Origin: Methylobacter tundripaludum SV96
GTDB lineage: Bacteria > Pseudomonadota > Gammaproteobacteria > Methylococcales > Methylomonadaceae
NCBI RefSeq assembly: GCF_000190755.2
Contig: NZ_JH109152.1
Coordinates: 1-64,000 of the forward strand
Direction: 5' to 3'
Length of the DNA stretch: 64,000 bases
Part shown: positions 36,483-44,371 of the stretch, piece by piece
Layout of the letters: the number at the start of each line of letters is the position of its first letter
How positions within the stretch are numbered: position 1 is the stretch's first letter
The notes under the pieces: model-generated
What the model was told of the DNA's origin: nothing
Database searches by the model: none
Seen by the model: only the letters and a program-made list of their open reading frames with translations
Position numbers and translations under genes: made by a program

Positions 36483-37712
36483 ATGAACAAACCTAAAAAA
36501 GTCGCGATTCTCACGGCGGGCGGCTTGGCCCCTTGCCTAAACTCAGCCATCGGCAGCCTTATCGAGCGTTACACAGAAATCGATCCTACCATCGAAATCA
36601 TCTGCTACCGTAGCGGTTATAAAGGTCTGTTGCTGGGCGATTTTTATACCGTCACACCAGCCATCCGCGAAAAAGCAGGTCTTTTACATCGTTTCGGCGG
36701 TTCGGTAATCGGCAACAGCCGCGTCAAGCTGACCAACGTTAAAGACTGCATTAAGCGTGGATTGGTTCAAGAAGGTCAGGATCCGCAAAAAGTGGCCGCC
36801 GACCAACTGATTAAAGACGGCGTGGATATTCTGCACACCATCGGCGGTGACGATACCAACACCGCTGCGGCCGATCTTGCCGCGTTCCTGGCGAAAAACA
36901 ATTACGGCCTTTCTGTTATCGGTCTGCCCAAAACCGTCGATAATGACGTGTTCCCAATCAAACAATCGCTGGGCGCCTGGACCGCTGCCGAGCAAGGCGC
37001 GCGGTACTTCTGGAACGTGGTTGCCGAAAACAATTCCAACCCGCGCATGCTGATCGTCCATGAAGTGATGGGCCGCAGCTGCGGCTGGCTGACTGCTGCG
37101 ACCGCTGTGGAATACCGCAAGCTGCTGGATCGCGCCGAATGGTTGCCTGAGCTGGGCTTGGATCGCGCCACTTATGAAGTGCATGGCGTTTTTATCCCTG
37201 AAATGACTGTCGATCTTGCTGCCGAAGCGAAGCGTCTTCGTGCCGTAATGGACAAAGTCGATTGCGTAAATATTTTCGTTTCGGAAGGCGCGGGCGTTGA
37301 GTCTATCGTTGCTGAAATGCAAGCCAAGGGCCAGGAAGTGCCGCGCGATGCGTTCGGACACGTCAAACTGGATGCCGTTAATCCCGGTAAGTGGTTCGGC
37401 GACCAGTTTGCAGAAATGATCGGCGCGGAAAAAACGTTGGTGCAAAAATCAGGTTACTTTGCCCGCGCTTCTGCGGCCAATGTTGAAGATATTCGCCTGA
37501 TCAAGTCTTGCGCCGATCTTGCTGTCGAGTGTGCGTTTCGTCGTGAGTCTGGTGTTATCGGTCACGATGACGATCAAAATTTTGTGCTGCGTGCGATTGA
37601 GTTCCCACGCATCAAGGGCGGCAAGCCTTTTGACCTGGATACAGGCTGGTTTAATCAAACTTTGACTGAAATCGGTCAGGCTAAGGGTTCTAAAGTCGAG
37701 GTTGGGCACTAA
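36483..37712 (+). CDS. pfp: Pyrophosphate-dependent 6-phosphofructokinase
   Basis: Reversible phosphorylation of fructose 6-phosphate with PPi instead of ATP. In the 409-residue protein the phosphoryl-donor motif is GGDDTN near residue 119, where ATP enzymes have Gly in place of the second Asp, and the companion PKTVDND near 147 carries the Lys used by PPi enzymes; MGRSCGWLTA is the substrate loop. I begin at ATG 36483 (MNKPKKVAIL) rather than the TTG at 36471. In aerobic methanotrophs this enzyme serves the ribulose monophosphate and Calvin pathways. Stands next to fbp. Confidence 0.92.
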   Translation: MNKPKKVAILTAGGLAPCLNSAIGSLIERYTEIDPTIEIICYRSGYKGLLLGDFYTVTPAIREKAGLLHRFGGSVIGNSRVKLTNVKDCIKRGLVQEGQDPQKVAADQLIKDGVDILHTIGGDDTNTAAADLAAFLAKNNYGLSVIGLPKTVDNDVFPIKQSLGAWTAAEQGARYFWNVVAENNSNPRMLIVHEVMGRSCGWLTAATAVEYRKLLDRAEWLPELGLDRATYEVHGVFIPEMTVDLAAEAKRLRAVMDKVDCVNIFVSEGAGVESIVAEMQAKGQEVPRDAFGHVKLDAVNPGKWFGDQFAEMIGAEKTLVQKSGYFARASAANVEDIRLIKSCADLAVECAFRRESGVIGHDDDQNFVLRAIEFPRIKGGKPFDLDTGWFNQTLTEIGQAKGSKVEVGH

Positions 37713-37756
37713 ATATCTCCGCATAAGCATCGGCTTAAGCTTAAGTCGACGCGCTG

Positions 37757-37858
37757 GTTCCCAATCTCCAGATTGGGAACCTCAAAGGCGAAGCTCCCGC
37801 TTCGCGAAACGGGAAGCGGGAGCTTCCAGACCGAATTCCCAAGCTTGAGTTTGGGAAC
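37757..37858. repeat. Three tandem hairpins of the GTTCCCAA family
   Basis: GTTCCCAATCT/AGATTGGGAAC (37757-37780, perfect), GAAGCTCCCGCTTC with GAAGCGGGAGCTTC (37790-37826), and TTCCCAAGCTTGAG/TTTGGGAAC (about 37834-37858). The middle of the cluster is translated only if the upstream start at 37773 is used for the next gene. Confidence 0.75.
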
Positions 37859-37877
37859 TAGCGAAGACAGACGCATC

Positions 37878-38282
37878 ATGAATCCCGACTATATTTTTGT
37901 TTATGGAACGCTACGGCGTGATACGAACAGCGAGATGTCCCATCTTTTGGCCAAGCAAGCTGAATTTGTGGATGATGCTACCTATCAAGGCAGGCTTTTT
38001 AAAGTCGACTACTATCCAGGTGCCGTTTCTTCAAATAACCCTAATGATGTGGTACAGGGCGAAGTCTATCTACTCCATCGTACCGATGTTGCGCTTCCTC
38101 TACTCGATCAATATGAAGAATTCGGTCCGGAGTTCCCTGAACCCAACGAATATATTCGGCAGAAGCAATCTGTGTCGCTAAAGAGCGGACGCTTCGTTAC
38201 GGCATGGGTTTATGTCTACAATCATCCCACGGAAGGCTTGGAGTTGGTCGAGTCGGCAAATTTTATTCAGCAACCACTATGA
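37878..38282 (+). CDS. Gamma-glutamylcyclotransferase-like protein (GGCT fold)
   Basis: 134 residues with the GGCT/YtfP signature VYGTLRRD near residue 6, the family substrate-phosphate loop, and the acidic LLDQYEEFGPEFPEP where GGCT enzymes carry their catalytic Glu. Proposed role: cleaving gamma-glutamyl groups or repair of isopeptide bonds; the substrate is unknown. I use the ATG at 37878; the ATG at 37773 would add 35 residues encoded by hairpin repeats. It ends in ATGA with dtd. Confidence 0.75.
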   Translation: MNPDYIFVYGTLRRDTNSEMSHLLAKQAEFVDDATYQGRLFKVDYYPGAVSSNNPNDVVQGEVYLLHRTDVALPLLDQYEEFGPEFPEPNEYIRQKQSVSLKSGRFVTAWVYVYNHPTEGLELVESANFIQQPL

Positions 38283-38725
38283 TCACCATTATCCAACGCG
38301 TAACCACCGCTAAAGTCACCGTCAACAATCAGGACATCGGCAAAATCGACACCGGCATTATGGCGCTGGTTGCGGTGGAAAAGGCGGACAGCGAAAAAGA
38401 TGCCCAGCGTCTGTTGGAGCGCATCCTCAATTATCGGATTTTTGCCGATAGCGATGACCGTATGAATCTGAGTTTGAGGGATATTAATGGCGGCTTGTTG
38501 TTGATTCCGCAATTTACGCTGGCGGCGGATACCCAAAAAGGCAACCGGCCCAGTTTTATTTCTGCCGCGCCGCCGGAAAAAGGCAAGGAGCTGTTCGACT
38601 ATCTGCAACAGTTGGCAAAGCAAACTTACGCCAATGTTGAATTCGGTCAGTTTGGAGCCGATATGCAGGTTTCGCTGGTCAATAACGGGCCGGTCACTTT
38701 TACCTTGAGGACGCGTACAGATTAA
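38279..38725 (+). CDS. dtd: D-aminoacyl-tRNA deacylase Dtd
   Basis: Removes D-amino acids (and Gly from tRNA-Ala) from tRNA. 148 residues; begins MITIIQRVTTAKVTV, with NLSLRDINGGLLLIPQFTLAADTQKGNRPSF (the conserved SQFTL-like motif, here PQFTL) and the cross-subunit NNGPVTFTL near the end, corresponding to the Gly-cisPro loop. The start overlaps the previous stop, so the two genes are translationally coupled. Confidence 0.93.
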   Translation: MITIIQRVTTAKVTVNNQDIGKIDTGIMALVAVEKADSEKDAQRLLERILNYRIFADSDDRMNLSLRDINGGLLLIPQFTLAADTQKGNRPSFISAAPPEKGKELFDYLQQLAKQTYANVEFGQFGADMQVSLVNNGPVTFTLRTRTD

Positions 38726-38729
38726 TTAA

Positions 38730-38802
38730 TCACCACGAAGACACGAAGTTCACGAAGAAAAGACCAGAGTAAAAACTTCGTGCTCTTCGTGTCTTCGTGG
38801 TG
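38730..38802. repeat. CACGAAG-family palindrome
   Basis: Arms begin TCACCACGAAGACACGAAG and end CTTCGTGTCTTCGTGGTG around a 20-base spacer. Lies between convergent dtd and the small DUF2897-like gene. Confidence 0.9.
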
Positions 38803-38822
38803 TTGCTTTGAGCCGGTTTTAC

Positions 38823-38954
38823 TTAATCATCGTCTTCTTCATAAGGCTGCGCTTTTACATTATCGGGAATTCTCGGCATCTTGGCCGACCGCAACAGAAT
38901 TAACGCGCCGCCCAAAACAAAGAGCACTGCGACTATAAACAAGACTATCCACAT
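38823..38954 (-). CDS. Small single-pass membrane protein, DUF2897-like
   Basis: 43 residues, too short for most ORF filters. A GGGAGGAG ribosome site lies directly before MWIVLFIVAVLFVLGGALI, one membrane helix, followed by RSAKMPRIPD and an acidic end (EEDDD). It matches the general form of DUF2897 proteins; function unknown. Confidence 0.75.
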   Translation of the reverse strand: MWIVLFIVAVLFVLGGALILLRSAKMPRIPDNVKAQPYEEDDD

Positions 38955-39030
38955 TTGCTCCTCCCATTTTTGGCTTGCATAAGCGGGTTACGATAGAATA
39001 CCCCTACATAGATCATTTACATACTTCAAC

Positions 39031-40434
39031 ATGACAAATATGTCCGGAACAGATTTACATTTACCCGAAGGGCGCAGGGCAGGACAGCCCTGCGTGAAAC
39101 AAGTCGAATTACTTTCTCCTGCCGGAACCCTTAAAAACATGCGCTATGCTTTTGCATTCGGCGCAGATGCCGTTTATGCGGGACTGCCGCGTTACAGCCT
39201 TAGGGTGCGTAACAATGATTTTCTTGAGGATAATCTGGCCAAAGGTATAGCTGAGGCTCATCAGCTGGGAAAAAAGTTTTTCCTGGCAACTAATGTGATT
39301 CCGCATAACGCCAAGGTTAAAACTTTCATTAAGGATATTACCCCGGTTATTGCCATGAAGCCTGATGCCTTGATTATGGCCGATCCGGGTTTGATTATGA
39401 TGACGCGGGAAGCCTGGCCGGACATGCCGATACATCTGTCGGTGCAGGCCAATACCGTCAACTATGCATCGGTCAATTTCTGGAAAAGCATGGGCGTTGA
39501 GCGGGTCATTTTGTCCCGCGAACTGTCGCTGGATGAAATTGAAGAGATCCGCCAGCGTTGCCCCGATACGGAACTTGAAGTGTTTGTCCATGGCGCGTTA
39601 TGCATCGCTTATTCCGGCCGCTGTTTGTTGTCCGGCTACTTCAACCATCGCGATCCTAATCAGGGTACGTGTACCAATTCCTGCCGCTGGAAATACGACA
39701 CGCTGCCCGCGCATGAGAATGCCGAGGGCGATTACGTGCTGGATGGCGGTGCATTGTCGATGTCCGACATCAGTAACGCCAGCTGCGGCGGCGCGGAAAG
39801 ACATCCCTTGGCGGACAAGGTGTATTTTCTGGAAGAAGAGGGCCGCAAAGGCGAATTGCTGCCGGTGATGGAAGACGAAAACGGCACCTACATCATGAAT
39901 TCAAAAGACTTAAGAGCCATAGAGCATGTGCAGCGCTTAGTCGAAATCGGCGTGGACAGCCTTAAAATCGAGGGCCGCACTAAGTCGCATTATTATGTGG
40001 CGCGTACTGCGCAAACCTATCGTCAGGCGATTGACGATGTATTGGCGGGTCGGGCATTTCAGCCTGAACTGATCGGCGTTTTGGAAAATCTCGCGAACCG
40101 AGGGTACACCGACGGTTTTTATCAGCGCCACCATACCCATGAACAGCAAAACTATATAACCGGTTATTCCAAAAGCCATCAGCAGCAATTTTGCGGCGAG
40201 ATCAGGAGTTATGACCAGCAAACCGGCTTGGCAACCGTTGATGTCAAAAACAAGTTTTCGGTCGGCGATAAGCTCGAATTGATATTGCCGGAAGGCAATC
40301 AGGATATTATCGTCGAGCGCATGGAAGGCATGTACGGACAAGAAATGGAAGAAGCGTCGGGCGGCGGCTATGAAGTGAAAATACCGCTGCCGGAAATATG
40401 CGGCGATAATGGCTTGTTGGCGCGGTATACTTGA
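39031..40434 (+). CDS. trhP: tRNA hydroxylation protein TrhP (YegQ, peptidase U32 family)
   Basis: U32-family enzyme that hydroxylates uridine-34 of tRNA using prephenate. The protein follows E. coli YegQ: ELLSPAGTLKNMRYAFAFGADAVYAG, SVQANTVNYASVNFWKSMG, and the Cys cluster GALCIAYSGRCLLSGYFNHRDPNQGTC-NSCRWKYD near 180-210 that binds an Fe-S cluster, then GTYIMNSKDLRAIEHV and KIEGRTKSHYY. The first 21 residues (MTNMSGTDLHLPEGRRAGQPC) are not in YegQ and coincide with a palindromic repeat; GTG at 39094 is a shorter alternative start. Confidence 0.9.
   Translation: MTNMSGTDLHLPEGRRAGQPCVKQVELLSPAGTLKNMRYAFAFGADAVYAGLPRYSLRVRNNDFLEDNLAKGIAEAHQLGKKFFLATNVIPHNAKVKTFIKDITPVIAMKPDALIMADPGLIMMTREAWPDMPIHLSVQANTVNYASVNFWKSMGVERVILSRELSLDEIEEIRQRCPDTELEVFVHGALCIAYSGRCLLSGYFNHRDPNQGTCTNSCRWKYDTLPAHENAEGDYVLDGGALSMSDISNASCGGAERHPLADKVYFLEEEGRKGELLPVMEDENGTYIMNSKDLRAIEHVQRLVEIGVDSLKIEGRTKSHYYVARTAQTYRQAIDDVLAGRAFQPELIGVLENLANRGYTDGFYQRHHTHEQQNYITGYSKSHQQQFCGEIRSYDQQTGLATVDVKNKFSVGDKLELILPEGNQDIIVERMEGMYGQEMEEASGGGYEVKIPLPEICGDNGLLARYT
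39064..39094. repeat. Palindromic element at the 5' end of trhP
   Basis: CGCAGGGC (39073-39080) and GCCCTGCG (39087-39094) are exact complements, preceded by CCCGAAGGG. The 31-base unit parallels 24291-24321 in rsmA, including CCCGAAGGG, GGGCAGG and AGCCC. Confidence 0.75.
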
Positions 40435-40438
40435 GATA

Positions 40439-40500
40439 GGCGAAGGACGAAAGACAAAAGGTGAAAAAAGCCTTTCGTTCTTAGCCTTTCGCCCTTCGCC
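40439..40500. repeat. GGCGAAGGACGAAAG-family palindrome
   Basis: GGCGAAGGACGAAAGACA begins at 40439 and is matched by TTTCGTTCTTAGCCTTTCGC then CCTTCGCC ending at 40500. Between trhP and rraA. Confidence 0.8.
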
Positions 40501-40527
40501 GCCTTTTATCCTTTTGAGACTTGAATC

Positions 40528-41013
40528 ATGACTTTTACTACCGCCGATCTTTGCGATGCCCATTCAGAAGAAGACCACTTCCAGATTGCCGAACCGCTGC
40601 TCAAGCCTTATGGCGGTCACCAAAGCTTTTGCGGACAAATTACGACGGTAAAAGTTTTTGAGGATAACGTCTTGATCAGAACGGTGCTGGAGGAGAAGGT
40701 TGAAAACAGGGTGTTGGTTGTCGATGGCGGCGGCTCTCACCGTTGCGCTCTGTTGGGAGCTGATCTGGCAAGGCTGGCTATCGCCAACGGCTGGCAGGGG
40801 ATTGTGATTCATGGTTGCATCCGCGATTCTGCAACCCTCAATCAACTCCCGATCGGCATACGCGCTCTGCACACGCATCCCTTAAAAAGCCATAAGAAAG
40901 ACCATGGCGACCGCGACTTAGTGGTCACCTTCGCCGGTGTCAATTTCAAACAAAATCATTTTTTATATGCTGATGCCGATGGAATTATCGTATCAGAAAC
41001 AATGTTGAGTTAA
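40528..41013 (+). CDS. rraA: RraA-family protein (RNase E activity regulator)
   Basis: 161 residues of the RraA/HMG-aldolase fold: TTADLCDAHSEE at the start, CGQITTVKVFEDN, VDGGGSHRCALLGADLARLA near 70, and GIVIHGCIRDSATLNQLPIGIRAL near 100. In E. coli RraA binds and inhibits RNase E; close relatives with the GxxxRD motif (here GCIRD plus downstream D) may act as aldolases, so function is not fixed by sequence. Confidence 0.88.
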   Translation: MTFTTADLCDAHSEEDHFQIAEPLLKPYGGHQSFCGQITTVKVFEDNVLIRTVLEEKVENRVLVVDGGGSHRCALLGADLARLAIANGWQGIVIHGCIRDSATLNQLPIGIRALHTHPLKSHKKDHGDRDLVVTFAGVNFKQNHFLYADADGIIVSETMLS

Positions 41014-41049
41014 AATAACTCCAAATTAACCTAGTAAAGAAGTCAAGAT

Positions 41050-41997
41050 ATGCAAATTGTACTCGCTAACCCCCGTGGATTTTGTGCCGGTGTAGACCGG
41101 GCTATCGAAATCGTTGATCAGGCCATTCAGGCTTTCGGCGCGCCCATTTATGTTCGTCACGAAGTTGTCCATAACCGTACGGTTGTCGATGGACTTAAAG
41201 AAAAAGGCGCTATTTTTATTGAAGATTTAACCGACGTGCCGGTCGGCTCTTACCTGATCTTCAGCGCTCATGGCGTTTCAAAACAAGTACAGCAGGAAGC
41301 TAAAGAGCGCAATTTAACGGTTTTCGACGCAACTTGCCCGCTGGTCACCAAAGTTCATTTGCAGGTTGCCAAACATGCCAAAGAGGATCGTGAAGTTATC
41401 CTGATCGGTCACGCAGGGCACCCGGAAGTTGAAGGCACCATGGGGCAATATGAAAGAGGCACGGACAATGGCGGCATCTATCTGGTAGAAACCCCGGAAG
41501 ACGTTAAAAATCTGGCGGTAAAAAACCCTGATGATCTGGCTTATGTCACGCAGACCACTTTATCGATGACCGACACCAAGATTATGGTCGATGCCTTGAG
41601 AGCGCGCTTTAAAGGTATACAGGAACAGAAAAAAGACGACATCTGCTATGCCACACAAAACCGTCAGGATGCGGTTTATGAGTTGGCTAAAACGGCTGAT
41701 ATTATTCTCGTTGTCGGCTCACCGAACAGCTCCAACTCCAACCGTTTGCGCGAAATTGCCGATCAGCTCGGTAAACAGGCTTATCTGATTGATACCGCGA
41801 AAGATATGCAGCAGAACTGGTTTGAGGGCGTTGCCGTGGTCGGCGTTACCGCAGGAGCCTCCGCGCCGGAAGTCCTGGTTCAGGAAGTGATTGATCAGTT
41901 AAAACAATGGGGCGGGCAATCGGCTGTTGAAATTCAAGGCATAGAAGAAAAAGTAGTGTTTTCTTTGCCTAGAGAATTAAAAAAACATATCAACTAA
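41050..41997 (+). CDS. ispH: 4-hydroxy-3-methylbut-2-enyl diphosphate reductase IspH
   Basis: Last step of the MEP isoprenoid pathway, yielding IPP and DMAPP. 315 residues with the three Fe-S Cys: [13 protein letters not shown] (13), [11 protein letters not shown] (97) and CYATQNRQ (near 198), plus the conserved [16 protein letters not shown] and [10 protein letters not shown] segments. Start begins [11 protein letters not shown] after an AAGAAG ribosome region. Monocistronic here. Confidence 0.96.
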   Translation: MQIVLANPRGFCAGVDRAIEIVDQAIQAFGAPIYVRHEVVHNRTVVDGLKEKGAIFIEDLTDVPVGSYLIFSAHGVSKQVQQEAKERNLTVFDATCPLVTKVHLQVAKHAKEDREVILIGHAGHPEVEGTMGQYERGTDNGGIYLVETPEDVKNLAVKNPDDLAYVTQTTLSMTDTKIMVDALRARFKGIQEQKKDDICYATQNRQDAVYELAKTADIILVVGSPNSSNSNRLREIADQLGKQAYLIDTAKDMQQNWFEGVAVVGVTAGASAPEVLVQEVIDQLKQWGGQSAVEIQGIEEKVVFSLPRELKKHIN

Positions 41998-42237
41998 CAT
42001 TTTCCATTACGGGGTGGCCGCTTTAGTGACTTCCCCGACTACTCTCCTTTCCCCGCATCTCTTTATATTCATTGCTGATCCTGCCGTGTGTCCGGCTTAA
42101 AATAAAGACAAAAACGATCGTTTTTATCTAAAATAGGCAGGGCTGTAAAACCAACCATTAACTGCAATAATGGCTGTCCGGAATCCTATAAAAATCGGCT
42201 CCCCGTTATTGCTAACATTCATTTACTTTTCCTAAAG
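41998..42237. other. Intergenic, no gene seen
   Basis: No coding pattern. AT-rich stretches near 42100-42140 and 42205-42235 are the likeliest promoter regions for the following pair. Confidence 0.45.
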
Positions 42238-42603
42238 ATGATTATGACACTTACTGCAATGGATCTTGTCGCTCAAGCCAAACAACATATTGTTGAAATT
42301 GATATTGATGCCGCAAAAAACTCCCTGGAAACAAGCCTCATTCTTGATGTCAGAGAAGCTGCTGAATATACCGCCGGTCATTTGCCGGGAGCATTTAACA
42401 TACCTCGCGGCGTATTGGAATTCAAGATAGGCTCGCATCCCGACTTTCAGGATAAACAAGACGCCCATATCATCGTTTATTGCCAATCCGGTGGCCGCTC
42501 CGCATTGGCAGCAGAGGTATTAAACAAGATGGGATTCAATAATGCCGTCAGCATGGCCGGCGGATTTAAGGCATGGACAGAAAGCGGTAATGAAGTCGTC
42601 TAG
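42238..42603 (+). CDS. Rhodanese-like sulfurtransferase
   Basis: 121-residue single rhodanese domain: LILDVREAAEYTAGHLPGAFNIPRG near residue 37 and the active-site loop VYCQSGGRS near 79, whose Cys carries the persulfide. No signal peptide, so cytoplasmic. It may start at MTLTAMD (42244). The stop overlaps the hslR GTG start (TAGTG), so the two are coupled. Confidence 0.88.
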   Translation: MIMTLTAMDLVAQAKQHIVEIDIDAAKNSLETSLILDVREAAEYTAGHLPGAFNIPRGVLEFKIGSHPDFQDKQDAHIIVYCQSGGRSALAAEVLNKMGFNNAVSMAGGFKAWTESGNEVV

Positions 42604-42995
42604 TGTCTGAGCTGGAAGCTATCCGTCTGGATAAATGGTTATGGACTGCGCGTTTTTTTAAAACGCGCAAATTGGCCGCCGAGGCTATTTCCGGCGGGAA
42701 AGTCCATGTTAGCGAGCAGCGCACCAAACCCGGAAAAGAAGTCAAAGTCGGCGCCATGCTTTCCATCAGCAAGGATAATTATCGGTGGGAGGTCACGATT
42801 GTTGCCATTAACGGTCAACGGCGCTCGGCTAAAGAAGCGGTTTTACTCTATGAGGAAAGCGCTGAAAGCCTCGCCAAGCGCGAAAAGCAAATCATCCAAA
42901 ACCGTGAGCAGCGGGAATTATTTGATTTTAGCGGCAAGGATCATAAACCGAACAAAAAAGAACGGCGTTTGATTCATCAATTTAAACAAGGGTAG
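42603..42995 (+). CDS. hslR: Heat-shock protein 15 (HslR), S4 RNA-binding
   Basis: Recycles 50S subunits that carry a stalled nascent chain. 130 residues beginning with GTG; S4 domain RLDKWLWTARFFKTRKLAAEAISGGKVHVSEQRTKPGKEVKVG near 9-52, then a basic helical tail ending KKERRLIHQFKQG that is typical of Hsp15. Coupled to the upstream rhodanese gene. Confidence 0.93.
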   Translation: MSELEAIRLDKWLWTARFFKTRKLAAEAISGGKVHVSEQRTKPGKEVKVGAMLSISKDNYRWEVTIVAINGQRRSAKEAVLLYEESAESLAKREKQIIQNREQRELFDFSGKDHKPNKKERRLIHQFKQG

Positions 42996-43034
42996 GGCGC
43001 GTACAGTACCCATAGGTGTCAACTTAAGAACATA

Positions 43035-43129
43035 TCACCACGAAGACACGAAGAGCACGAAGTTTTTATCTGGGTTTTTCTTCGTGTTTCGGCGACCGCT
43101 CCATGCGTCCGTGCCGTCGTTCGTGGTGA
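43035..43129. repeat. CACGAAG-family palindrome with an interrupted right arm
   Basis: The left arm (43035-43062) is normal. The right arm is broken after CTTCGTGTTTC by about 26 bases (CGACCGCTCCATGCGTCCG inside) before TCGTTCGTGGTGA resumes. The inserted bases resemble scrambled parts of the 52-bp repeat (CCATGC, GCGTCC, CGACCGC). Confidence 0.65.
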
Positions 43130-43168
43130 ATTAATCAATCCGCTTAAGCTGATGCGTATGGGTAATTG

Positions 43169-43495
43169 CTATAAACAGGTGGGCGGTTTAGGCAAGCCGG
43201 CTAATTTGCAGACGTATTTTAAAGGGCCTTCGGGAAACAATTTATGCAGATAACGACTGTTGCCCTTAGCTTCGCCCAATTCCTTGGCAATCGCTTTAGT
43301 GAAAACCCGCGCATTGGGCAAATGTTTAAATTGCTGATAGTAACGCCGAATGAATAAAATGATTTCCCAGTGGTCATCGCTTAGCTCGATATTGTTTAAT
43401 ACGGCCAACCGCTGTGCGACATCTTCATTCCAATCTGCGGGATTTATCAGAAAACCCTGGTCGGTTATTTCCAGATCTAAATCCATCAAGTCCAT
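43169..43495 (-). CDS. dsrC: DsrC/TusE-family sulfur carrier
   Basis: 108 residues. The C-terminus VCKLAGLPKPPTCL holds both Cys of true DsrC proteins: one penultimate and one ten residues earlier. E. coli TusE lacks the inner Cys. Core text NPADWNEDVAQRLA and HWEIILFIRRYYQQF fits the family. DsrC accepts sulfur as a persulfide or trisulfide; in tRNA thiolation the relay passes through TusBCD-E. Overlaps tusB by 10 bases. No dissimilatory sulfite reductase genes are near, so the job is probably tRNA thiolation or another sulfur relay. Confidence 0.88.
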   Translation of the reverse strand: MDLMDLDLEITDQGFLINPADWNEDVAQRLAVLNNIELSDDHWEIILFIRRYYQQFKHLPNARVFTKAIAKELGEAKGNSRYLHKLFPEGPLKYVCKLAGLPKPPTCL

Positions 43496-43776
43496 GTTTG
43501 AATGATCGGGTTATTAACCGTCAATTCCACCAGTCCGGCATAATCTATCACCTCGATCCCTTTAACTAGTTCATCGGAGGCAATTCCGCGTATTGCGATG
43601 TCATCCGACAACACGCAAAGGCGATTGCTGCCTAGCTGGCGCGTTAACGTATCGCTTATGCTGCTATTTTGTAATACCCGTAGAGCTGCATTTTCAAGAA
43701 ACACCACAACATCGCCTGAATCAATACGCTCTAAAAGGGCAGTTTCAATCGGTGATTGAAAAATAAGGTGCAGCAC
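43486..43776 (-). CDS. tusB: TusB/DsrH-family sulfur relay subunit
   Basis: 96 residues of the DsrE/F/H fold: begins MLHLIFQSPIETALLERIDSGDVVVFLENA, as in TusB. The usual partners TusC and TusD are not adjacent; the next gene upstream is a SugE-like pump. Its small size and the pairing with dsrC support the identification. Confidence 0.8.
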   Translation of the reverse strand: MLHLIFQSPIETALLERIDSGDVVVFLENAALRVLQNSSISDTLTRQLGSNRLCVLSDDIAIRGIASDELVKGIEVIDYAGLVELTVNNPIIQTWT

Positions 43777-43777
43777 G

Positions 43778-44098
43778 TTAAGCGCTGTCGGTTAATTTAA
43801 GACCGATAATTCCAGCAATTACCAGCGTAATTGACAGCAAGCGATACCAGTCGGCGGATTCTTTAAATAAAATGATGCCTAACACGGCTACACCGACTGC
43901 GCCCATGCCGGTCCAAACGGCATACGCGGTTCCCAGCGGCAGGGTTTTAATTGCCAGAATCAACAAATAAAAACTTACGCCGCCGGACAGCATCGTTATG
44001 ATGCTGGGCCACAGCTTGGTAAAGCCTTGATTGTATTTAAGACTTAAAGCAAATACTATTTCTGCAAATCCCGCAGAAAATAAAAGAAACCACGCCAC
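43778..44098 (-). CDS. sugE: SMR-family transporter, SugE-like
   Basis: Four-helix small multidrug-resistance protein of 106 residues starting with GTG at 44098 (AAGGGG just upstream); the ATG farther up would add an unrelated 21-residue tail. VAWFLLFSAGFAEIVFALSLKYNQGF carries the essential membrane Glu near residue 13, and LPLGTAYAVWTGMGAVG is the SugE/Gdx motif. Gdx members export guanidinium, so that is a reasonable guess. Confidence 0.85.
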   Translation of the reverse strand: MAWFLLFSAGFAEIVFALSLKYNQGFTKLWPSIITMLSGGVSFYLLILAIKTLPLGTAYAVWTGMGAVGVAVLGIILFKESADWYRLLSITLVIAGIIGLKLTDSA

Positions 44099-44371
44099 GA
44101 ACACCCCTTTTCTTTGTGCTTGGATACTAAATATTCTACAATATACTAAACTTAGCAGCATTTAAAAACATTTTAGATGAACCTTTACGGGTAAGTTCAA
44201 GAAAGATCAGAGGATAGATTACCAACTCACCCGATAGCGCCCGCATCTGAACAAAGCCATTCAGCATCTATGCAGCGGATTTAACAAGAGGGGGTTACAG
44301 GGGAGTGAGTTTTTGTGTAATACGTAATGCTTAGCATTTAATGCAAAATAATCAATAACTAACACATAGTA

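Noticed and set aside
36684-37445. 253-codon minus-strand ORF
   Set aside because: Antisense to the PPi-phosphofructokinase, which is unambiguous.
39937-40563. 208-codon minus-strand ORF
   Set aside because: Antisense to trhP and starts inside rraA; no motif or ribosome site.
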